From the NCBI GenBank assembly GCA_018222965.1, contig JAAEZH010000008.1:97341-161340 (forward strand): a DNA stretch of 64,000 bases. Reading direction: 5' to 3'. Source of the DNA: Bacteroidota bacterium. Lineage in GTDB: Bacteria > Bacteroidota > Bacteroidia > Chitinophagales > Saprospiraceae. The notes under the pieces are model-generated. The model worked only from the letters and a program-made list of their open reading frames with translations. It ran no database searches and was not told the origin of the DNA. How positions within the stretch are numbered: position 1 is the stretch's first letter; the number at the start of each line of letters is the position of its first letter. A program made the position numbers and the translations under genes. Shown here one piece after another: positions 8,026-15,309 of this stretch.

Positions 8026-9282
8026 CTAATTTTCATTATCATCCGGTGTCGGCATTGTCGGCTCCGGATTTTTTGTTGCAGCCTCCGGCATCCGAAATTG
8101 AATAATTAAAGAGGAGATTATGGTTAAACCTCCAATCAAAAGAATGGCATATTGGAGTCCAAAATAATCGGCAACAACGCCAGATACCACAGCACCAAAA
8201 GCATACCCCAGGTCCCGCCAAAGCCGGAATGTTCCAATACTCTCAGCTCTTTGCCCTGGAGCCGTGGCAGAAGCAATGGTTGCCAGAAAAGTGGGATAGA
8301 CCAGCGCCGTACCCAATCCCAAAAAGGCCGAAAGGGCAATCAATAAACTCAAGCTGGATGCAAATGGAACACACAATATGGCCAGGCCCTGCAGCAACAT
8401 CCCCCAAAACAACATTTTCTTTTTTGAAAAGTGGTCGGCCATTTTACCCGTAAATAATTGGCCAATTCCCCAGACTGTAGGATATACAGCAGTTACGATG
8501 CCGATGTACTCGTTGTCATAATTCAGCGAAAGCAATAAAATGGGCAATAGCCCCCAAACCATCCCGTCATTCAGGTTATTGACCAGACCGGCCTGCGTAA
8601 CAGAACTGAGGATTCTATTTTTGAAGGTGGTCTCTATAAATACGTTTTTGAGGTTTGCTGTTTGGTCGGTTTGGCTTTCCTTATGCACAAAACGACGGGT
8701 GTCTTTTATCCAAATAAGGCTGAGTATAAATCCAATTACAGAAATGCCAATTCCCAGATAAAAGGTATAGGGGTTGATGCCATATTGTCCCGCAATAAAG
8801 CCCGAGAGCCAGGCCACAACCCCCACTGCAAAATAGCCGGCAAATTCATTGAGTCCCATGGCAAATCCGCGATCCTTCTCTCCGACCAAATCGATTTTCA
8901 TGACCACAGTGCTGCTCCAGGTCAGTCCCTGACTTAAACCGAGTAATACATTTGCAAAAACCACCCAATTCCAGTGGGAAGCATGGATTAGGATAAAGGG
9001 AATGGGAAGGGCAATCAACCACCCAATGATCAATAAATTCCGCCGTCCGAAGCGATTGGCCAGTCTTCCGGTATAATAATTGGCAAGGGCCTTGCTGATG
9101 CCAAATGCCGTAATAAAAGAAAGAATCGCGGTTTTGGAAGCGATGCCAAATTCCAGTTCGGCAAACTGCGGGATGATGGTGCGTTCCATACCCACCATAC
9201 CGCCGACAAATGCATTTACAATAACCAACAGGGTAAATTGCTTCCAGTTTTCCTGCAAACCGAGCTTAACTTCCTTTGCCAT
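8026..9282 (-). CDS. Major facilitator superfamily transporter
   Basis: 418 residues with about 12 hydrophobic spans. The loop 2-3 motif is ANYYTGRLANRFGRRNLLIIGW (MFS motif A, GrlaDrfGrr type), with the related GQLFTGKMADHFSKKKMLFWG in the second half. A central cytoplasmic loop (KDTRRFVHKESQTDQTANLKN) separates two six-helix halves. The C-terminus is polar and Pro-rich (EPTMPTPDDNEN). Inner-membrane secondary transporter, probably proton-driven efflux or uptake; substrate not predictable. It starts 19 bases after the upstream small gene's stop, so both are likely one transcript. Confidence 0.92.
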   Translation of the reverse strand: MAKEVKLGLQENWKQFTLLVIVNAFVGGMVGMERTIIPQFAELEFGIASKTAILSFITAFGISKALANYYTGRLANRFGRRNLLIIGWLIALPIPFILIHASHWNWVVFANVLLGLSQGLTWSSTVVMKIDLVGEKDRGFAMGLNEFAGYFAVGVVAWLSGFIAGQYGINPYTFYLGIGISVIGFILSLIWIKDTRRFVHKESQTDQTANLKNVFIETTFKNRILSSVTQAGLVNNLNDGMVWGLLPILLLSLNYDNEYIGIVTAVYPTVWGIGQLFTGKMADHFSKKKMLFWGMLLQGLAILCVPFASSLSLLIALSAFLGLGTALVYPTFLATIASATAPGQRAESIGTFRLWRDLGYAFGAVVSGVVADYFGLQYAILLIGGLTIISSLIIQFRMPEAATKNPEPTMPTPDDNEN

Positions 9283-9301
9283 TCGATAAAGGTAATAATC
9301 C

Positions 9302-9583
9302 CTAAACCTTTAAGGTTCCCATCACCGCCTCTCCGGTTTCCTTATCTACCAGACCCATTTCCTGTCCGGATTTTGGATCCCGGTTTTCATGGTATTCCAG
9401 CTTATCCTTTTTATCGAAAGTCTCCTTGAGTAAATCAATGTCTAAAACCGAACTGAAGTACACCCACTCGGCATCGATTTTTGACCAGGCTTTGCCTACA
9501 AAAGTGATTTGATGGCCATTACCAAGAAGGTGCCGCACTATCTTTTTTATAAGATCTGATTTTAGTTGTTGAATTTCGGCCAT
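9302..9583 (-). CDS. Small hypothetical protein upstream of MFS gene
   Basis: 93 residues, soluble and charged, with no signal peptide or membrane span: IKKIVRHLLGNGHQITFVGKAWSKIDAEWVYFSS, then an acidic/Lys stretch and ETGEAVMGTLKV. I do not recognise the family. The size and coherent alpha/beta pattern suggest a real protein, and close spacing to the MFS gene (19 bases) suggests co-transcription. Nothing in the sequence fixes a function. Confidence 0.7.
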   Translation of the reverse strand: MAEIQQLKSDLIKKIVRHLLGNGHQITFVGKAWSKIDAEWVYFSSVLDIDLLKETFDKKDKLEYHENRDPKSGQEMGLVDKETGEAVMGTLKV

Positions 9584-9618
9584 AAGATTTCAAATAAAAA
9601 AACCGGGTTTCAGTAAGA

Positions 9619-10608
9619 TTACTGTTTTATCATTTTATGCACAGATGTTTGATTTTCAGTGCGTATAAGGATCAGGTACAAGCCCTTATCAAGGGTAGAA
9701 ACATCTAATTCTCCTGGTAAATTTGTATTGTTAAAAACCTTTACTACCGTCCCATCTAACCCGATAATCTCGATGCTGGCATTTGAAAAACTTTCTCCGT
9801 GAACCTGAACAAAATTTTGAGCCGGCAATGGACTTATTATAATTCCATGATTAGTAATGTTTAATTCTGTACCTGTCGTTTCACAAGCAACACAAGGTAT
9901 AGCATCTTGAACTTGCAATAAGTGTAATTCTTCCACTTCAGAATCAGTTAGTGCTTCATCAAAGATCATTACATCATCAATTACTCCTGAATAATAACTT
10001 ACTACATTAAAACCGGGTGCCTTCCCAATGTATAATGCGATGGGCTCACAATTATTTATTTCTGCTTCAGATTCTATTTGGTTAATCAGTAACCCGTTCT
10101 TATACAGTTTAAGCAAGTTTTCATCATAAGTCATAACCAGGTGTTGCCAACATACATCCTCCTCCGAAAACTCCGTATAAAAACCATCAAAATCCTGTAT
10201 CGGTCCACAATCATCACTCACGCCTGCTCCTGTAATATCCCTGCCTGTTGCCATATAATACCCAATATGCTGGCCAGGTTTGGAGTCAATTCCCTTAAAT
10301 AAAAAAGCAGAATAGTTTTGCTTTGGCAGAATCCATACTGATATTGATATGTGTGAAGTCTGAAAAAGGGAATCTCCCATCAATCCTATTCCCACAGCAG
10401 ATTGATCTAGTTCCAATGCATCCTGATCAACCAAAAATCGATTGCAAGTATAATCCAACTCAAAGGGACTTAAATTACTTAAGTGAAATTCATTTCCTGA
10501 ATAATCCAGTATATCTCCATCGAAAGGATAATAGGCATGAGGGTCAGGAATTTGAGCAAATACCTGAGTGGTAACAAGCAGAAAAAAAAGCCTCAATGTG
10601 ATTTTCAT
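9619..10608 (-). CDS. Secreted LamG-like protein with T9SS sorting domain
   Basis: 329 residues. Signal peptide (KITLRLFFLLVTTQVFAQ). A concanavalin/LamG-type jelly-roll domain at about 22-235 shows YYPFDGDILDYSGNEFHLS, ISISVWILPKQ, WQHLVMTYDENLLKLYKNGLLI, IDDVMIFDEALTDSEV. A Cys pair (CVAC) and a type A T9SS C-terminal domain (about 258-329) end in LDVSTLDKGLYLILIRTENQ...KMIKQ. Expected to be exported through T9SS and attached at the cell surface, with LamG binding a glycan or protein. A CAGTAA/TTACTG hairpin overlaps the stop. Confidence 0.9.
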   Translation of the reverse strand: MKITLRLFFLLVTTQVFAQIPDPHAYYPFDGDILDYSGNEFHLSNLSPFELDYTCNRFLVDQDALELDQSAVGIGLMGDSLFQTSHISISVWILPKQNYSAFLFKGIDSKPGQHIGYYMATGRDITGAGVSDDCGPIQDFDGFYTEFSEEDVCWQHLVMTYDENLLKLYKNGLLINQIESEAEINNCEPIALYIGKAPGFNVVSYYSGVIDDVMIFDEALTDSEVEELHLLQVQDAIPCVACETTGTELNITNHGIIISPLPAQNFVQVHGESFSNASIEIIGLDGTVVKVFNNTNLPGELDVSTLDKGLYLILIRTENQTSVHKMIKQ

Positions 10609-10896
10609 TTTTATTCAATTTTAGGTGTTTTTCCATAACAGGTAGCGATCCGTTTTCGCCGAAAGGCAAACCAAAGCGAAAGAGTATTTCTCAAATAAAT
10701 GACCAACATCCATCACCTTGTATATTACATTTCAAAGAAGGTTTACGCTTCCTCTAACTTACCATTTTCCAGTTGCATTTTTTGGAAAATCGGTTATTAC
10801 TACTTCCCTATAGGCTTCTATACTCCAATTTTCACATTTCCATGACTTTTAGCCATAGAAAAGAGTGTAACTAGCGGGGTTGAAAAAAAACTGGTC
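10609..10896. other. Divergent promoter region, nothing distinct seen
   Basis: Spacer between the minus-strand LamG gene and the plus-strand TonB receptor. It contains a TTTTCGCCGAAAGGC palindromic motif (10653-10667) but no convincing Bacteroidota -7/-33 promoter by eye. Confidence 0.5.
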
Positions 10897-13272
10897 ATGA
10901 CAAGAATACATGTGGTCCTTTTCTTCCTGCTTTGCGGATTGGGTTTAAATGCTCAAACAGCCGTAGTGGAAGGATTATTGGTAGATAAACAAACTAATCT
11001 CCCACTGGCCTTTGCCACCTTACAGGTAAAAGACAGCGATCAGGGTACGGTTGCTGACAGCAGTGGTTATTTCAGATTGGAACTGGAGCCCGGATTGTAT
11101 AATCTGACCGGGAGTTATACCGGATACCAATCCCTGATTAAGTATGAGATCCAACTGGGCTCAGCCAAACCGCTGTTTCTCAAGTTCGAACTCGAACCTG
11201 TAGCTGCTGACCTGCAACAGGTAACCATAGCAGCCGAGGCTTATAAATCAACCACCGAAAGTCCGCTGAGCCTGCATAAGGTAGGTGTTTATGAGTTGGA
11301 GCGCCTGCCCGGAGCTACCCTGGATGTATCCAAATACGTCAAGACGCTGCCCGGAGTTTCTCCAAGAGTTTCCTTTGGGTATAACATGATCGTACGCGGC
11401 GGTGCCTCCAATGAAAACCGCTTCTTCCTGGATGGCATTGAGATTCCGGCCATTACCCATTTTAATGTGCAGGGAACCAGCGGCGGACCAAACGGACTCC
11501 TGAATGTGCGCATGTTGCAATCGGCTGAATTGCATACCGGAGCCTTTCCTTCCAATCGCGGAAATGCACTGAGCTCCGTGCTGGAGGTGCACCAGCGCGA
11601 AGGTCGAAAAGATAAGTTTGGCGGCAATTTCACCCTGGGTGCCACCGACTGGGGTTTCATGCTCGAAGGGCCCATGGGCAAGAAGTCCAGTTATATGTTT
11701 TCGGCGAGAGAATCATTCTCGCAGCATATGTTGAAAGCATTGGGCGTGCCCGTCCTGCCAACCTACTCAGATGTGCAGTACAAGCAGGTATTCCGCTTCA
11801 ACCCACGCAATGAGCTCATTATTACCGGGATTGGTTCCTACGATAAGTACGAACTCAATCTCGATGCCGAAGCCAGCGAATCGCTCCTTTACAATGTGGG
11901 TTACATCCCGGAAGGCAAGCAGTTTTTATATGCCGGTGGTGCGGTATTCAAACACTACAATGAAAACAGCTACTGGACTTTCGTCTTAAGCCGCAATTAC
12001 TTCAATAATCAGGCCGAGAAATACCTGGGCAATACCTACGATGCAGAAGATCTGGTGTTGGATTATCATTCGGTGGAAACCGAAACAAAAATGCGGGCGG
12101 AGCATAAAGTCTTCTGGGAAAATGGAGAATTGGATTATGGGCTGAGTATGGAGTATGACCAAATCTCAACGGATAACTTTTCCCTGTACACCAACCCACA
12201 GGGGCAGGTAGAAGAGATAAACTATGCCAATGCCTACAATTTCCTGCGCTATGCCGGCCACTTGTCTTATGCCCATCATTTGCTGGATGACAAGCTCGAT
12301 TTATTTATTGGTTTGCGTATGGATGCGAATACACTCGGAACGCAAATGATGAATCCGCTGGATCAGCTTTCGCCTCGCCTGGCTGTTTCTTACGCTTTCG
12401 CGAATGACTGGTCGGTGAATGCCTCTGCCGGTATTTATTACCAACTCCCCCCCTACTCTTTGCTGAGCTATGAAGTGGAGAATGAATTGGTAAATCACAG
12501 CAACCTGGAGTATATGCGCAGCAAGCAGCTGGGGCTTGGTATCGAACACCAAACACGCAACGGATATCAGTTTAGGCTGGAGGGCTTTTACAAAGATTAC
12601 GATCAATATCCCTTCCTGCTAAACGACTCCATTTCCCTGGCAAATGCCAATGCAAACTATGTATTGATAGGCAACCAGCCTGCAGCAGCCAACTCAGAAG
12701 GCCAGGCCTATGGCATTGAATTCCAGGTGAAACAAAAATTTCGGAAAAGCCTTTTCTGGTCCGTTTCTTACAGCTGGGTAGTTAGTCAATTCGAAGATAA
12801 AGAGGGAGCGCTGGTTTCCTCATCCTGGGACAATCGGCACTTTGGAACAATAGCCATTGGAAAGACCTTTAAGAAGAACTGGCAGATCGGATTGCGCTGG
12901 AGTGCTTCCGGCGGAAACCCATATACGCCTTATGATATTGCGCTTAGCTCGCAGCGGGATATCTGGAATGTAAATCAACGTGGCTTGCCGGACTACAACC
13001 GCCTCAATCAGGCCAGCCTGCCCTGGTTCCATCAATTGGATTTCCGGGTAGACAAACAATTCAACTTCAAAAAATGGAGTTTGGCTTTGTTTCTGGATAT
13101 TCAGAATGTGTATAGGTCTCCTATTTCCCTATTGCCTTACCTGACCGTAGAAAGGGATGAGAACCTGAATCCGGTGGTTGATCCCAATGATTCGGATCGT
13201 TTTCTGGTAAAGGAAATCTCCAGCGATACCGGACGACTGATTCCGGCGATTGGAGTAATGGTCGATTGGTAA
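10897..13272 (+). CDS. TonB-dependent receptor with carboxypeptidase-like domain
   Basis: 791 residues. Signal peptide (RIHVVLFFLLCGLGLNAQ); CarboxypepD_reg-like domain at about 22-105 (VEGLLVDKQTNLPLAFATL, YFRLELEPGLYNLTGSYTGYQ). Plug at about 125-235 (LPGATLDVSKYVKTLPGV, YNMIVRGGASNENRFFLDGIEIP). Barrel to the C-terminus, ending RLIPAIGVMVDW. It has no STN domain, so unlike the receptor at 3225 it is probably not a FecR signal transducer. Substrate unknown. It stands alone and is followed by a strong bidirectional terminator. Confidence 0.93.
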   Translation: MTRIHVVLFFLLCGLGLNAQTAVVEGLLVDKQTNLPLAFATLQVKDSDQGTVADSSGYFRLELEPGLYNLTGSYTGYQSLIKYEIQLGSAKPLFLKFELEPVAADLQQVTIAAEAYKSTTESPLSLHKVGVYELERLPGATLDVSKYVKTLPGVSPRVSFGYNMIVRGGASNENRFFLDGIEIPAITHFNVQGTSGGPNGLLNVRMLQSAELHTGAFPSNRGNALSSVLEVHQREGRKDKFGGNFTLGATDWGFMLEGPMGKKSSYMFSARESFSQHMLKALGVPVLPTYSDVQYKQVFRFNPRNELIITGIGSYDKYELNLDAEASESLLYNVGYIPEGKQFLYAGGAVFKHYNENSYWTFVLSRNYFNNQAEKYLGNTYDAEDLVLDYHSVETETKMRAEHKVFWENGELDYGLSMEYDQISTDNFSLYTNPQGQVEEINYANAYNFLRYAGHLSYAHHLLDDKLDLFIGLRMDANTLGTQMMNPLDQLSPRLAVSYAFANDWSVNASAGIYYQLPPYSLLSYEVENELVNHSNLEYMRSKQLGLGIEHQTRNGYQFRLEGFYKDYDQYPFLLNDSISLANANANYVLIGNQPAAANSEGQAYGIEFQVKQKFRKSLFWSVSYSWVVSQFEDKEGALVSSSWDNRHFGTIAIGKTFKKNWQIGLRWSASGGNPYTPYDIALSSQRDIWNVNQRGLPDYNRLNQASLPWFHQLDFRVDKQFNFKKWSLALFLDIQNVYRSPISLLPYLTVERDENLNPVVDPNDSDRFLVKEISSDTGRLIPAIGVMVDW

Positions 13273-13351
13273 TTGAGAGGAGAGGAGCAACTCCATTAGC
13301 GCATTAATTAAAAAAACAGTCATTTTGCTTCGCGAATTGGCTTTTGGTATT

Positions 13352-13387
13352 AAAAAAGGCTGCCTGTGTACACAGACAGCCTCCGTT
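13352..13387. terminator. Bidirectional rho-independent terminator
   Basis: A-run, stem GGCTG-c-CTGTGT / ACACAG-a-CAGCC (13358-13381), then ccgtttt. It lies between the convergent TonB receptor (ends 13272) and the small secreted protein (ends 13395). Confidence 0.85.
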
Positions 13388-13394
13388 TTGATTT

Positions 13395-13862
13395 TTACTC
13401 GGTCGTATTATCTATTAAAATTTGCCGCACCTGAAGCGTAATGGGGATTGGCGGATCAATGGTCGTATTTCCTATTTTTTCCAGAAAACCGAAAAGGAAG
13501 AATGGAAAGGGTGGTTGGCCGCCCGGCCAATCGTCTATTCCGGAGGTGGCAGGTTCCGGGAAGTTTATCAGGAAATGGCCGGTATCATTAACGTCCAGCG
13601 TAATTCCGGCGGGCAAATCATTTGGCTCAAAGACAAACCGACCTTTTCCCATAATCAACAGATCCGGAGATCCTGCAGATTGAAATACCACCGTATTGCC
13701 CTGATTGCCATTTGGCAGGGTATTTACCTGCTTTACTTTAAAAATGTGTGGATCCATAAAGTAAAGACAGGAATCGATTGGATAGGTAGTGCGTAGCTCC
13801 TGAGCCTGAAGGCCGCCCAACAGGTATATGGATAGAAAAGAAAGTATAATGAATCGTTTCAT
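13395..13862 (-). CDS. Small secreted protein, unknown
   Basis: 155 residues with a signal peptide (KRFIILSFLSIYLLGGLQAQ) and a beta-rich mature part (TYPIDSCLYFMDPHIFKVKQV, FVFEPNDLPAGITLDVNDTGHFLINF) ending in a Pro/Phe-rich segment and ILIDNTTE. No recognised family, no lipobox and no T9SS domain, so a periplasmic or released protein is likely. It starts 10 bases after the preceding gene's stop, so both are probably one operon. Confidence 0.75.
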   Translation of the reverse strand: MKRFIILSFLSIYLLGGLQAQELRTTYPIDSCLYFMDPHIFKVKQVNTLPNGNQGNTVVFQSAGSPDLLIMGKGRFVFEPNDLPAGITLDVNDTGHFLINFPEPATSGIDDWPGGQPPFPFFLFGFLEKIGNTTIDPPIPITLQVRQILIDNTTE

Positions 13863-13872
13863 GGTATATTGA

Positions 13873-15231
13873 TTATTGGGCGATCACAATTTTTTTGGAA
13901 AGCAACAACTGGTCCTCCTTTTGTAAATGCAGAATGTACATTCCCGTATTCAGGCTGTTGCTTTGGAGGCTGAATGAACTGTTTAGGTATTCTTCCGAAC
14001 GATAGACCTGTTGGCCCATGCTGTTTAGCAAAACTACCTGAACTTTGCCGCTAAGTGTTTTGGAAGTGCAGCTGATTTCCATTCCGGGGCTGTATGGATT
14101 TGGCACCAGGCATTCTATATCCAATTGAATTTCCTCCGTTGCCACTCCCTCTTCTGACCAGTAATAACTGCGGCGGTAAGTGGAGGTATCATTAAGCCAT
14201 TCCTGTTGATTCTGGCTCCAGAATTGCCAGCCTTTTTCTTCGACCAGTTGTTGGTCGGATCCGAATGACATTTGAAAACGGGCATGCAAATCCCAACTCT
14301 GATCGTTGTTGTCCCATTTGTCGCTAATGGATGAAAGCGTTTCTCCATCGTACTCATACCCAACCCGATACTGATTCACCCATACATTGCCATCCCAGGA
14401 TTGCAGGACGCGGTGATTCAACTGATAGCCCGGATCGAAGTCAAATTCTTCCCGGATCTGGTTCTCCCAGACTTCATCAACATCATTCCAAACTAAGGTG
14501 CGGGTACCGATCGGGACATAACCGCCATCAGTCAGGTAAAAAATCCAAAACTTATAATCCCATTCCTGATTGGCGACCGACCATTTGTATTCGGTACTTT
14601 GATCGATTACTCCGGTGTCAAAATCATAAACGTAGTACCGCCTTCTGAAGTTAACCCAATCGTTGCCATCCCAAACCTCCAGGAGTTGTTCGGTCATTTG
14701 CATATTGGCATTATAGGACCAGGTTTGCTGTGATACATTTTCCCAGGCACCATTTTGCCAGGTTTGATAAATCACTCCCTGCAGGTCACCGAATGCATTG
14801 GGATAATAGTTCCACTGCTCGTAATTTTCGAGGGGCATACCCAGGGTCGATGGTTTCCGAACCAGTTTATTAACTACTTCATCATTTTGGTAGGTATAAC
14901 TTCTTTCCACCCGATCATTCCAGGTTTCATTAGCGGGGTTCCATTGTTCGATGAGCAAATTTACCAGATAGCCGTCTTCATAAGTCAGATGCCGACGACG
15001 GAAATTCTGCCACTCGCCCGTATCGAGTTTTCGGAGAACCAGAATTTGAGTAGGCTTGCCATCCGCATCATATGCTTCGTAAATCGCTTTGCGGAAGTTT
15101 TCAAATTCGGTAGATTGTTGAAGGCCAAAATCCAGGTAAACCGAATCTAACTTCAGATCCTGACTTTGGACGGACGTGGAATAGAGCAAACCACATCCAA
15201 TGGTCAGTAGGATAAGTATATGTGTTCTCAT
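13873..15231 (-). CDS. Secreted W/Y-rich repeat protein with T9SS domain
   Basis: 452 residues. Signal peptide (RTHILILLTIGCGLLYSTSVQSQ), then about seven imperfect repeats of 45-55 residues between about 40 and 360. Each has a W-N-D/W-V-N motif, a strand like RRxYxYD, and a Q-S-T/E-W turn (examples WQNFRRRHLTYEDG, WENVSQQTWSYNANMQM, WVNFRRRYYVYDFD, WVNQYRVGYEYDGE). A type A T9SS domain (about 378-452, LVPNPYSPGMEI, LNTGMYILHLQKEDQ) follows. The repeats resemble the YD-type secreted repeats of gut Bacteroidetes (DUF3836-like), only weakly. Likely a surface beta-structured protein. Confidence 0.85.
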   Translation of the reverse strand: MRTHILILLTIGCGLLYSTSVQSQDLKLDSVYLDFGLQQSTEFENFRKAIYEAYDADGKPTQILVLRKLDTGEWQNFRRRHLTYEDGYLVNLLIEQWNPANETWNDRVERSYTYQNDEVVNKLVRKPSTLGMPLENYEQWNYYPNAFGDLQGVIYQTWQNGAWENVSQQTWSYNANMQMTEQLLEVWDGNDWVNFRRRYYVYDFDTGVIDQSTEYKWSVANQEWDYKFWIFYLTDGGYVPIGTRTLVWNDVDEVWENQIREEFDFDPGYQLNHRVLQSWDGNVWVNQYRVGYEYDGETLSSISDKWDNNDQSWDLHARFQMSFGSDQQLVEEKGWQFWSQNQQEWLNDTSTYRRSYYWSEEGVATEEIQLDIECLVPNPYSPGMEISCTSKTLSGKVQVVLLNSMGQQVYRSEEYLNSSFSLQSNSLNTGMYILHLQKEDQLLLSKKIVIAQ

Positions 15232-15309
15232 ATCAATTTAGATTTACCTCAAAGGCAAAGGTTTAAAATCAATAAATTTTTTGGGCGGGTAAAGGCAGGA
15301 AATCCAATA

